Origin: UBA9926 sp023261215
Lineage (GTDB): Bacteria > Pseudomonadota > Gammaproteobacteria > Pseudomonadales > Azotimanducaceae
Assembly: GCA_038136035.1 (NCBI GenBank)
Contig: JAYPYV010000005.1
Span: forward strand, 34,398-98,397
Length of the DNA stretch: 64,000 bases
Direction: 5' to 3'
The position numbers and the translations under genes were made by a program. This document shows, piece after piece, positions 52,800-61,862 of the stretch (position 1 is the first letter of the stretch; the number at the start of each line of letters is the position of its first letter). Below the pieces are notes generated by a model. It had not been told where the DNA came from. It worked only from the letters and a program-made list of their open reading frames with translations, and ran no database searches.

Positions 52800-53816
52800 A
52801 TGGCGGACCAATTGGATGCAATCGTCGACCGAGTTCGATCTGTCACAGCAGGTCATCCTGGATGGGCCATCGAGGGACACGGAAGTAAGTCGTTCCTCGG
52901 CTATCGAGACCCCCATCTTGAAGTGCTGTCGATGGAGAGTCACTCGGGGGTAATCAACTACTGGCCAGAGGAATTAATCATTCGCGCTCGCGCTGGCACA
53001 TCGCTCGATGAGCTCGAGGCGACACTCGCGGCTTCTCGCCAACGATTGATTTTTGAACCGCCCCGCTGCAATTTGAAGGGTACGCTGGGTGGCGCCATTG
53101 CAAGTGGCTTAGCCGGTCCTCGCGCACCGTTTTCCGGTCATATTCGTCAGGCGTTGCTGGGTGTGCAAATTCTTCAATCAGACGGCCAAGTAACGCGTTT
53201 CGGTGGTGAAGTGGTCAAGAATGTTGCGGGTTATGACGTCTCACGCTTGATGATTGGCGCGCTGGGTATCTTTGGTCCGTTGCTTGATGTCTCGCTCCGC
53301 GTCTTACCGATCCCTGCTTGGGAGGGCTTTTTTGCAAAAGGGGCAGACGACTCGGTGCTTCATGCGCTGCGCGCACGGCGCCATGATGTTGGGCTGTCAG
53401 GCGCGGGTATCGTCAACGGACAGGTCTGCTTGCGTTACGAGGGCGCTGCCGCGAATGCAAGGGACACAACGGCCAAGCTAAAACGATTGGGCTATGAGGT
53501 GGTGGAGGGTGCAGCTTTCGCTGCGCTTCGAGATCTAACCTTCTTTACCGATGTGCTTTGGCGCTGGGAAGGAGATCCAGAGACTCCGCTGACCGGTCAT
53601 GAAGTAGCAGTGGATTGGATAGGCCGGCTTCGGTACTACCTTGCGCCCGAGATGATGCCCCCGTCTGGCCAGGTTTGGGCTTACGGACAGACGTCACCCG
53701 AGGCGGACCGTCTGCCCGTGGTTGAACCCATTAAGAAAGCACTTCTTGAACGATTGAAACGAACGTTCGACCCCGATTCACGGTTTAATGCCGGACGAAT
53801 GTTCAAGGAATTTTGA
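52800..53816 (+). CDS. glcE: glycolate oxidase subunit GlcE
   Basis: A 338-residue second FAD-binding subunit of glycolate oxidase, with a PCMH-type domain (LGGAIASGLAGPRAPFSGHIR, VVKNVAGYDVSRL) and a short C-terminal part. The ATG at 52800 follows the glcD stop by 2 nt; a GTG at 52797 overlaps that stop. Its TGA stop overlaps the glcF ATG. Confidence 0.93.
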   Translation: MADQLDAIVDRVRSVTAGHPGWAIEGHGSKSFLGYRDPHLEVLSMESHSGVINYWPEELIIRARAGTSLDELEATLAASRQRLIFEPPRCNLKGTLGGAIASGLAGPRAPFSGHIRQALLGVQILQSDGQVTRFGGEVVKNVAGYDVSRLMIGALGIFGPLLDVSLRVLPIPAWEGFFAKGADDSVLHALRARRHDVGLSGAGIVNGQVCLRYEGAAANARDTTAKLKRLGYEVVEGAAFAALRDLTFFTDVLWRWEGDPETPLTGHEVAVDWIGRLRYYLAPEMMPPSGQVWAYGQTSPEADRLPVVEPIKKALLERLKRTFDPDSRFNAGRMFKEF

Positions 53817-55072
53817 TGCAAACCTCGCTGGACCCAACGCTTCTCCACCCAGAGACCCTCACAGAGGTTGATCGCATTCTCAGATCCTGCGTGCACTGCG
53901 GCTTTTGTACGTCGGGTTGCCCCACTTATCAGTTGTTGGGTGACGAGAGCGACAGTCCTCGAGGTCGCATCTATCTGATGAAACAAGCGTTCGAGGGTGA
54001 CGCTTCATTCGACGCGATTGCCCCGCATCTTGATCGATGCTTGACCTGTCGTAATTGTGAAACGAACTGTCCCTCCGGCGTCGACTACAGTCGGTTGCTC
54101 GACATTACCAAGGGTTTGATGTTCGAGCAGGCGAAGGGCTCGCTTTGGCGCCGGCTTCGCTATGCGGGCGTCAAGTGGTTACTTCGGCAGCGTTGGCTCA
54201 TGCGGATTGGGTTTGGCATGGGGCGTGCGCTGCGCAGCTTGCCTGGGCTCAAAAATGTCGGTTGGTTGCCATTCCCACGATCGCATGCATTAAGTCGCGT
54301 GGCTCAGACGGATTTCAGTGATCGAGAGCAGTCGAGCACACATCGCCCAATATCCAAGCGGACGCAGGGCAAAGTGCTTCTGCTCAGAGGCTGCTTGCAG
54401 CACTATGCGACGCCGGGCACGGTCCAGGCCCTAGAACGGATCCTTAAGCGCTATGGCTATGAGGCGACTTATTTAGATACCGAGGCCTGCTGTGGCGCGC
54501 TGCCTTATCATATGGGCGACCATGATACTGGGCTGCGCGATCTCTCTGAGCTTGATCGGCAGCTCAAGGCATCGGGTCAGGAATGGGTCGCTGTATTGTC
54601 GAGCGCCTCCGGGTGCGCGGCGATGCTGAAACAAATGGATGCGCTGCTCGATCCTCTGGGCGGCACATCCACACGTCAACCACCGACAACTGCTGGGATT
54701 TTAGATCCCGTCACTTTTTTGGCTCAATTGCCACCTCTGCCGGTCAAGTCCATCAAAGTGGCAGTGCATCAACCCTGCACCCAAAGCCACGCGCTTAAGC
54801 TGACGGGTCAGGTGGCTCAATATCTGGGGGCTTTAGGCTTTGAAATTACCGGCAGTAATCAGGGTGAGGGGTGCTGTGGATCGGCAGGGACCTATTCATT
54901 GCTTGAGTCTCGGTTGGCCGCTTCGTTACGCGACCAAATGCTTGGTCAGCTTGAGCGCGCAGCGCCAGATGTCATCGTGACCGCTAACGTTGGCTGCCAA
55001 GTGCATTTAGATGCTGCGGGCAAAACCCCCGTCATGCATTGGCTGGAGCTTCTCGATCGGCAGCTGATCTGA
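53816..55072 (+). CDS. glcF: glycolate oxidase iron-sulfur subunit GlcF
   Basis: A 418-residue iron-sulfur subunit. Two 4Fe-4S motifs are visible: CVHCGFCTSGC (Cys 25, 28, 31, 35) and CLTCRNCETNC (Cys 75, 78, 81, 85). Two CCG domains follow (EACCGALPYH, EGCCGSAGTY). It passes electrons from GlcDE to the quinone pool. The start overlaps the glcE stop (TGATG). It converges on the carbamoyltransferase with 30 bp between them. Confidence 0.94.
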   Translation: MQTSLDPTLLHPETLTEVDRILRSCVHCGFCTSGCPTYQLLGDESDSPRGRIYLMKQAFEGDASFDAIAPHLDRCLTCRNCETNCPSGVDYSRLLDITKGLMFEQAKGSLWRRLRYAGVKWLLRQRWLMRIGFGMGRALRSLPGLKNVGWLPFPRSHALSRVAQTDFSDREQSSTHRPISKRTQGKVLLLRGCLQHYATPGTVQALERILKRYGYEATYLDTEACCGALPYHMGDHDTGLRDLSELDRQLKASGQEWVAVLSSASGCAAMLKQMDALLDPLGGTSTRQPPTTAGILDPVTFLAQLPPLPVKSIKVAVHQPCTQSHALKLTGQVAQYLGALGFEITGSNQGEGCCGSAGTYSLLESRLAASLRDQMLGQLERAAPDVIVTANVGCQVHLDAAGKTPVMHWLELLDRQLI

Positions 55073-55102
55073 CCTGGTCTGTATCCTTCTGATTTTTTGT
55101 CT

Positions 55103-56026
55103 CTAAATGTCTGCGAGCAAGAAGGCGAGCAGGCCCTTCTGGGCATGCAGTCGATTGGCGGCTTGATCAAAAATGATGCTTCTTGGATCCCGAACGAGCC
55201 CGGGGGTGATCTCGAAGTTATTGTGAATGGGCATGTCGTGCATGATGCGCACGTCCAAATCGCCGACCAGGGATTCATTGAGCTGAAAGGGGAGCATTTC
55301 TTCAACCAGGGCTTCCTGCTCACTCGCTTGACCCTCCGCGTTGAAATGCTCCATGTTGATCCAAGTGTCTGTGTAGACGAAATCCGCTGTCGCAATCGCT
55401 TCATTCGGGTCTTCAATCCAACGCACATGGTCACTGGCTTGGATGCGCTGCTGCAAACTGCGCGTGGTGTCATCTGAATCAGTGACTCGAGGGGTCGCCA
55501 AGGTCAACGTGAAACCCAGTCGATCTGCCAAGGTTGCGAGGCTGTTCGATACGTTATTTTGGACCCCTGTGTAGAGCAGGTGCAGCGCATCAAGCGGTTT
55601 ATCGCTGTGTTCGGTCATCGTCAACACATCGGTTAGCCCCTGACAAGGATGGTAGCGGTCGCAGCAGCCATTGATGACCGGAACTTGGCTCACGGTCATC
55701 ATGCGGGCAATGTCGTCCTGACTAAGCAGTCTCGCCATGATGCCCTCTACGTTTCGAGACAGGTACTCAATTTCGTACTCGAGCTCCGTGAGAACGAAAT
55801 TTGATGCTCGCCAGTCAATAAAGAGCGCGTGACCGCCAAATTGCGTCATGGCGACCTCAAAGGAAACACGGGTTCGAGTGCTGGTTTTCTGAAAGAGGAG
55901 CGCGAGCGATTGGCCTTGCAATAGCTGCGCGTAATTCGAAGGATTGGCTTTGATGGTGCGCGCCAGTTCGAGAATGTGGAGTAGTTCTTCTTTTGAAAAA
56001 TCTACCAAATCGTTGACGTGTCGCAT
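55103..56026 (-). CDS. ornithine carbamoyltransferase family protein, divergent substrate motifs
   Basis: A 307-residue aspartate/ornithine carbamoyltransferase-family enzyme. The carbamoyl-phosphate motifs are intact: STRTR (49-53) and HPCQ (126-129). The ornithine-side motifs differ from standard ArgF: SMG is replaced by NME (TDTWINME, 219-226) and HCLP by HDMP (263-266). The changes look coordinated, as in a divergent subfamily, so it may still be ArgF or may use another amine. No other arginine genes are in the window. Upstream is the divergent SRAP gene. Confidence 0.85.
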   Translation of the reverse strand: MRHVNDLVDFSKEELLHILELARTIKANPSNYAQLLQGQSLALLFQKTSTRTRVSFEVAMTQFGGHALFIDWRASNFVLTELEYEIEYLSRNVEGIMARLLSQDDIARMMTVSQVPVINGCCDRYHPCQGLTDVLTMTEHSDKPLDALHLLYTGVQNNVSNSLATLADRLGFTLTLATPRVTDSDDTTRSLQQRIQASDHVRWIEDPNEAIATADFVYTDTWINMEHFNAEGQASEQEALVEEMLPFQLNESLVGDLDVRIMHDMPIHNNFEITPGLVRDPRSIIFDQAANRLHAQKGLLAFLLADI

Positions 56027-56140
56027 GACGCGAAATCCTTAAATGACCGTGAGCGCGGGAAGGGTGTCTGGACGCTTTAAGGGGTCGGACTTTATTATCA
56101 TTTGCCGGTGCTGTCCATGAAAACAGGGGGGACGAGCGGC

Positions 56141-56836
56141 ATGTGCGGAAGACTCAATTTGATCGATGCGCCGATGTATGCGTTTTTCGCGAAATATCTG
56201 AATTTGCCACTCCAAATTGACACGGCCTTCAATGTGACACCTACTGAGTCCGTGTGGGCGCTGACTTTAAATCAGGGGGTGTTCGAGGCGACGACCATGC
56301 GTTGGTGGCTTGTCCCGAATTGGTCGCAGGGCCCTCAACATAAATTCAGTATGTTCAACGCTCGTGCGGAGACTATTAAAACCAGCAAAGCCTACGCTCA
56401 GCCATACAAAAGGCAGCGCTGCGTGATCCCTGTGTCAGGCTATTTCGAATGGCGAGATGTGGATGGCAGAAGACAGCCCTTTAAGATCTCTCGGGACGAC
56501 GGCGAAGTTCTCCTGTTTGGTGGGCTGTGGGATCAGTGGCATGGGTCTGAGGGCACGATCATCAGCTGCACCATTGTCACGACCGAGGCGCCCGCCTCGA
56601 TGCAACCCTTTCATCATCGTGCGCCTTTGATGCTCGACGATACCGAATTGACCGAGTGGCTTGATGTTCGAAGTACGGGGGATGCGCTTGACAGGCTCCT
56701 TGCGCCCAGCGTGCCTTATGTACTGTCGATCCAGGATGTGGACGCCAAGGTTAATTATGCGCGCAACAAGTCTGAATCAGCGCAGCACGCGGTGGGTGAT
56801 GCGAGTCATATTCCGGTTTTAACGAGGCCCCGCTGA
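56141..56836 (+). CDS. SRAP family protein (YedK/HMCES type)
   Basis: A 231-residue SOS-response-associated peptidase-fold protein, which crosslinks to abasic sites in single-stranded DNA. The ATG at 56141 gives MCGR, so Cys2 becomes the catalytic N-terminus; this fixes the start although the frame extends to 56102. Other family residues are FNARAET and FHHRAPLML. No LexA box is apparent upstream. Confidence 0.92.
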   Translation: MCGRLNLIDAPMYAFFAKYLNLPLQIDTAFNVTPTESVWALTLNQGVFEATTMRWWLVPNWSQGPQHKFSMFNARAETIKTSKAYAQPYKRQRCVIPVSGYFEWRDVDGRRQPFKISRDDGEVLLFGGLWDQWHGSEGTIISCTIVTTEAPASMQPFHHRAPLMLDDTELTEWLDVRSTGDALDRLLAPSVPYVLSIQDVDAKVNYARNKSESAQHAVGDASHIPVLTRPR

Positions 56837-57119
56837 CGCGAGATCATTTCGGCAACGTTCGACGCCAGCGTCTTTTATCTTGCATCTTGCGCAGTTAGTT
56901 TTGTCTGCCGGTGCAACTGCGATGAATCGTCCGGGACATGAGACCCTCGCAACAATAGCGGGTCGAGCCGAGTTCCTCTGCACATAGAATCTTTCAACAA
57001 AAACGAAATGGTTGAGTGGTCGCGAGGCATTGCCTTTTTGAGGGAACCGTCTTGCTTTTGGCATTGAGGGGGAGTCGGGGTTGTGGTATTCGTGAGGTTT
57101 CAATGCTCAGGATGATTGC

Positions 57120-58712
57120 ATGACGCACTATGATCGGTTAGACGCAGCGCTCGCTGACGGCATGGCGATTGCATTTCACGCAAGTCAAGCACCGAACCGT
57201 TTAGCCCTAGATTCTGAATTTGGCGCGCGTACCTTTTCCGAGCTCAATGCTCGGGTCAATCAGCTCGCGCGGGTCTTGCGCGGCAGTGGCCTTGAACCTG
57301 ACGATGGCGTAGCAATGCTGATGACCAATCGTCCTGAGTTCGTTGAGATTTACTTCGCCTGTCTTCGGACAGGGTTGCGAGTGACGCCGATCAATTGGCA
57401 TTTAACGGGCGATAACGCGGCCTACATCGTCGGCAATTGTGAGGCGAAGGTGTTTATTGCTGATGTTCGTTGCCGTGAGGCCGCCGCGGATGCGCTGGCA
57501 GAACATCGAGATCAATTGGCGTTAGCGTTGAGTGTTGGCGGTCATATTGAGGGGTTTGGCGATTACGAAGACAGTCTAGCGCCCATGTCGGAGGAGAATC
57601 TGTCGGATCCGACGTTGGGCACGCAGATGCTCTATACCTCAGGGACAACGGGCAGGCCCAAAGGCGTGTATCGGCCTCGTTCGTTGGTACCCCCCGGTGC
57701 CCCGAATCGCGCGGACACGGTGACGCGCGCTGGCCTTGCAGCGGCATGGAACCCTGAGTCGGATCGAACGCTGTGCACGGGTCCCGCTTATCATGCGGCG
57801 CCTCTTGCCTTCAATATCGTGGCGCCGCTCAACAATGGTGTTGGTACGGTGCTGATGGATAAGTGGGACGCGCTAAGAACACTCGAATTGATCGAATCGC
57901 ACCAAATTACCCATACCCACATGGTGGCCACCATGTTTCATCGATTGCTGGCGCTGGGCGAGTCGACGCTGTCTCGATATGACGCTTCATCTCTTCGATT
58001 TCTGCTTCACGGAGCGGCGCCTTGTCCAGTTCACGTCAAGCAATCGATGATTAACTGGCTGGGGCCGGTCCTTTTTGAATACTACGCCGCGACAGAAGGC
58101 GGCGGTGGATTCTTTGTGGATTCGAATGAGTGGTTGACCAAACCAGGAACGGTGGGACGATCCCCCGAAGGCGCGGATAATCGCATCTTAAGTGACGACG
58201 GGGAGCCATTGCCCACTGGGGCGGTCGGGACTATTTACTTCAAGGCGCCCGCGCTCCGTTTTAACTATTTCAAAGATGAGGAAAAGACGGCGAAAAGCTA
58301 TCGAGGGGAGTTTTTTACCCTCGGTGACATGGGCTATTTCGATGAGGACGGCTACCTGTTTCTCACGGGGCGAAGCGCAGAAACCATCATTTCAGGCGGG
58401 GTGAACATTTACCCGCAAGAAACCGATGACGTGCTGCTCAAACATGAGGCAGTGCTCGATGCGTGTACGGTGGGTGTGCCCAATGACGAATGGGGTGAAG
58501 AAGTAAAATCCGTGGTTCAGCTGCGAGCGGGCTTTTCGGCGACCTCAGATTTGGCGGAGACGCTGATTAACTTTTGTCGCGAACACTTGCCGGCGTTCAA
58601 ATGTCCTCGTACGCTCGACTTCGCAGAGGATTTGCCCAGACTCCCGTCTGGAAAAATTCAGCGAGGCTTGGTCAGGGCGCCGTTTTGGGCGGGCCGTGAC
58701 CGACAGATCTAA
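57120..58712 (+). CDS. AMP-dependent acyl-CoA synthetase/ligase
   Basis: A 530-residue adenylate-forming enzyme that activates a carboxylic acid to its CoA thioester. The P-loop motif is LYTSGTTGRPKGV, followed by FEYYAATEGGG, GDMGYFDEDGYLFLTGR and a C-terminal PRLPSGKIQR with the catalytic Lys. The substrate (fatty, aromatic or steroid-type acid) is undetermined. With the ACADs and hydratases it fits acyl-CoA catabolism. Preceded by 283 bp with no recognised feature. Confidence 0.92.
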   Translation: MTHYDRLDAALADGMAIAFHASQAPNRLALDSEFGARTFSELNARVNQLARVLRGSGLEPDDGVAMLMTNRPEFVEIYFACLRTGLRVTPINWHLTGDNAAYIVGNCEAKVFIADVRCREAAADALAEHRDQLALALSVGGHIEGFGDYEDSLAPMSEENLSDPTLGTQMLYTSGTTGRPKGVYRPRSLVPPGAPNRADTVTRAGLAAAWNPESDRTLCTGPAYHAAPLAFNIVAPLNNGVGTVLMDKWDALRTLELIESHQITHTHMVATMFHRLLALGESTLSRYDASSLRFLLHGAAPCPVHVKQSMINWLGPVLFEYYAATEGGGGFFVDSNEWLTKPGTVGRSPEGADNRILSDDGEPLPTGAVGTIYFKAPALRFNYFKDEEKTAKSYRGEFFTLGDMGYFDEDGYLFLTGRSAETIISGGVNIYPQETDDVLLKHEAVLDACTVGVPNDEWGEEVKSVVQLRAGFSATSDLAETLINFCREHLPAFKCPRTLDFAEDLPRLPSGKIQRGLVRAPFWAGRDRQI

Positions 58713-58838
58713 GATCGGTGCCCGAGGGTCGAATCCAAGTTTAATGTTACGTTTGGCCGCAGGGTCATTGATCAGTCAGCACCTTAAAACGCCGCAGGAG
58801 CCACTGCTTCGGGTCAAGAGAAAGAAGGAATCACTCAC

Positions 58839-60581
58839 ATGCAACGCATCCCTCTGATGCCCATAACCCACGCTAAGATCATTCGCATGACCCGCCGTTT
58901 GCCGATATTGCTTTGTCTCGCCGCGGCATGGGCGGCGCTGAGCATCCCCAGCAGCTTCGCAGCCCAAGTGGCCGCAAGTCGAGGTGCCCATGGCATGGTG
59001 ACCTCAACCTCTCGTTTGGGTAACGCGGCCGCGATTGAAGTGATGAAGTCAGGCGGAAACGCGGTGGACGCAGCCGTAACGTTGGGATTTGCCCTAGCTG
59101 TGACGTACCCAGAAGCGGGCAATGTAGGCGGTGGGGGCTTTGCCGTTCTGCGTTTGCCCTCTGGGGAGGTGGTGACCTTGGATCATCGTGAGCGCGCGCC
59201 TCGGGCGGCGACTCGCGATATGTTCTTGGATGCCGATGGGCAAGCGGTCGCTGAACGATCGCTCAACAGTCATCTAGCCTCCGGTGTGCCAGGTACCGTA
59301 GACGGTTTGCTGGCACTCCATGATCGATACGGCTCACTGCCACTCAAGCAGCTCTTAGCGCCGGCCATAGAGATGGCACGCCAAGGCGTTCTAATCGAGC
59401 CCGAACAGGTAGATCGTTTTAATGATCTGGCGACGAGGACCTCCCATTGGCCAGCGACGCAGCAGAAATTCACCCAGGCTGGGCAGCCTTTTGTTCAAGG
59501 TGATATCTGGAAGCAACCCCATTTGGCCAACACCCTTCAAACGATTGCCGAGAAGGGTCGTTCAGGATTCTACGAAGGTTGGGTTGCGGAGGCGATTGCA
59601 GACGAGATGACGCAGGGCGGGGGGCTGATTTCTCTCGAGGACCTTAGGGATTACCAGAGCATTTGGCGCGCACCCATCCACACGGTTTATCGAGGTTTCG
59701 ATATCTGGAGCATGGGGCCACCTTCATCCGGTGGCGTATTGATTGCTCAAATATTGCACATGCTGGAACCCCATGACTTGTCGAGTATGGGGTGGGGCAG
59801 TGCACGGCTAGCGCATTTAGTGGTCGAAGCCGAGCGGCGAGCTTACGCGGACCGCGCCGAGCACCTGGGTGATCCGGATTTTTGGCCCGTCCCGGTCGCC
59901 ACCTTAACCGACCCAGAATACGCGCGCGCGCGGATGCGTGATTTTGATCCGGAGCGGGCCTCCCTCAGTCTCGAGATCGGCGCGGGTCAAGGGCTCGTGG
60001 AAAGCGAGAACACCACGCATTACGGATTGATTGATAAGAATGGATTGATGGTCGCAATCACCACGACCCTAAACAGCAGTTTCGGTAGTGAACTGGTCAT
60101 CCCCGAGACGGGGGTGCTCATGAACAATGAGATGGATGATTTCTCGGCTCAACCGGGCGTGCCGAATCAGTTCGGTCTTCTAGGCGCGGAGGCGAACGCC
60201 ATCGAGCCCGAGAAGCGGATGCTCAGTTCGATGACACCGACTTTGGTAACGCGCAATGGCGAGCCCTTCTTGATCACTGGGTCTCCAGGTGGCTCAACCA
60301 TTATTACCACGGTCCTCCAAGTGCTGATGAACGTCATTGACCATAAGATGCCGCTGGCAGAGGCGGTGGGTCTGCCTCGGTTCCATCATCAGTGGTTTCC
60401 GGATGCCATCCAGTTCGGCCCCCGGGCGCTGAGTCCAGATACCCTGGACTTGCTTCAAGCAAAAGGCCATAAGCTGGCGCCCAGAAGCGAAATTGGTGAT
60501 GCAAACTCAATTTTGATTAAAGATGGGACTTATTGGGGCGTCAAAGACCCTCGGGAGTTCGGTTCTGCTCTCGGCTATTAG
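58839..60581 (+). CDS. ggt: gamma-glutamyltransferase, secreted type
   Basis: A 580-residue periplasmic gamma-glutamyltranspeptidase. A signal peptide (MTRRLPILLCLAAAWAAL ending near SFAAQ) lies within the first 42 residues. The precursor is cut before the catalytic Thr in ENTTHYGLID, and FLITGSPGGSTIIT is the substrate-binding loop. GGT splits glutathione and other gamma-glutamyl compounds. AAGGAA is upstream of the ATG at 58839; a shorter start at 58887 is possible. The 3' end overlaps the convergent lipoprotein gene by 41 bp. Confidence 0.93.
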   Translation: MQRIPLMPITHAKIIRMTRRLPILLCLAAAWAALSIPSSFAAQVAASRGAHGMVTSTSRLGNAAAIEVMKSGGNAVDAAVTLGFALAVTYPEAGNVGGGGFAVLRLPSGEVVTLDHRERAPRAATRDMFLDADGQAVAERSLNSHLASGVPGTVDGLLALHDRYGSLPLKQLLAPAIEMARQGVLIEPEQVDRFNDLATRTSHWPATQQKFTQAGQPFVQGDIWKQPHLANTLQTIAEKGRSGFYEGWVAEAIADEMTQGGGLISLEDLRDYQSIWRAPIHTVYRGFDIWSMGPPSSGGVLIAQILHMLEPHDLSSMGWGSARLAHLVVEAERRAYADRAEHLGDPDFWPVPVATLTDPEYARARMRDFDPERASLSLEIGAGQGLVESENTTHYGLIDKNGLMVAITTTLNSSFGSELVIPETGVLMNNEMDDFSAQPGVPNQFGLLGAEANAIEPEKRMLSSMTPTLVTRNGEPFLITGSPGGSTIITTVLQVLMNVIDHKMPLAEAVGLPRFHHQWFPDAIQFGPRALSPDTLDLLQAKGHKLAPRSEIGDANSILIKDGTYWGVKDPREFGSALGY

Positions 60582-61752
60582 CGCCACCAGGCGCGAGGCC
60601 GCATTGACCTAGAAGCTCGCTCAAATCTTTCGCGTGACGCTTGAGTCGTTCGCGCGCTGAATGGATAAGTGCTGACCGCTCGCGTCGAAACTGTTCTAGC
60701 TGGGGAGACTGACCCGTAATCAGCGTTGCCTCTATTGAATCGACGAGCGGCAAGATGAGTTGGGTCATTTTAGTTAAACGATTGATTTCTTTTTGAAGCG
60801 TCCCCGCAAAAACGTGGATGACCAAACCCTCGAGCCGTTTCGCTCGAGCGTTTGGCATGCCTTGGTAGCAAAGAGGGCGATCTTGAGTGAATACAGCAAG
60901 GGTTCGCTCTGCGACGGCTAAGTGATCCAAGACATCGGCCCAGGCCTCGATGATTTGGCCGCCCAATCCAGAGCGAAGGGGTTGTAGCACTTCGTTGATT
61001 TCCGTTGAGGTCACTGTTGAGGCCCCTGATTTAAGGTGCCGAGAGAGTTCCAATAGCGAGGCCAATGCCATGGCTTCCGTGTGCGCGCCTTCGGGTTCAA
61101 GCGAGCCGAACCGTCCAGGTCGCCAAAAAGTCATTAACTCATCGCTATACAAAATTGAGCGTTCGATTTGGAGTGCAAGGCGCCCACGTTTGGTTGCTAG
61201 GGCACGTTCAATGACCTGAGCAAGGTCTGGATCGCTCGGCTTGAGGGTGTCGATGCAGGCTGGCGCAAGTTCAATAAAACGAAGTTGAAATTCAAGCCGC
61301 CCAATAGGGTCGGCCCATCTTCCGAGCGAGTTGTTCTGCTCAGAAAGCACCTGGTGAAGTGCGCAAGCGTTGAGCGAGAGATAGTCGAGCAGGCCCAAAG
61401 ATTGTTTAGATTCCTGCACCGATTCGAGGTCAATGTACCGTTGGCGTCGATCAATACTTGGTCTAGCAATCGGGCTCATGGGCAGAGACTCGATATCGAG
61501 GTTCGCTTGGAGGCGGCTGGTATAAGTCTGAAGCGCATCCTGAATCGAAGGTGGACTGCAGGCCGCGAGGGACCAGACGGCGAGAATCAGGGCGCGCTGG
61601 CAGAGCCAGAGCCCTGTGCTGGGGCTAAGAGACGTTCTCTTTGATCCCCATGATGGTTGGTGCTCTGGCGGTTTTGCGATGTCGAGATGGCGCTTGCGCT
61701 GTGTTTCTTTGAGCGCCAAAGCCCTTTGCGGGGTGAGAAAGTGGAGCGCCAT
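60541..61752 (-). CDS. DUF3080-like lipoprotein
   Basis: A protein of about 403 residues with a lipobox, VWSLAAC, about 65 residues in from the chosen ATG (61752). The distance is unusual, so the true start may lie further in; the open frame reaches 61878. Helical throughout the mature part, with Cys residues spaced along it. The CSPPSIQDALQTYTSRL segment after the lipobox resembles DUF3080 lipoproteins of gammaproteobacteria, which have no known function. It overlaps ggt by 41 bp at its 3' end and is divergent from the phosphomannomutase gene. Confidence 0.6.
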   Translation of the reverse strand: MALHFLTPQRALALKETQRKRHLDIAKPPEHQPSWGSKRTSLSPSTGLWLCQRALILAVWSLAACSPPSIQDALQTYTSRLQANLDIESLPMSPIARPSIDRRQRYIDLESVQESKQSLGLLDYLSLNACALHQVLSEQNNSLGRWADPIGRLEFQLRFIELAPACIDTLKPSDPDLAQVIERALATKRGRLALQIERSILYSDELMTFWRPGRFGSLEPEGAHTEAMALASLLELSRHLKSGASTVTSTEINEVLQPLRSGLGGQIIEAWADVLDHLAVAERTLAVFTQDRPLCYQGMPNARAKRLEGLVIHVFAGTLQKEINRLTKMTQLILPLVDSIEATLITGQSPQLEQFRRERSALIHSARERLKRHAKDLSELLGQCGLAPGGANSREQNRTPEGL

Positions 61753-61862
61753 CACCTTGCCCGAGCGGCTGGAGTCGAGGCGGTAACGTCGAAGCGGTGC
61801 TCGACGAGGGCACGCCGGATGCTTGGTGTACAATGCGCGCGAATTATCACGAAGAGCATCCT

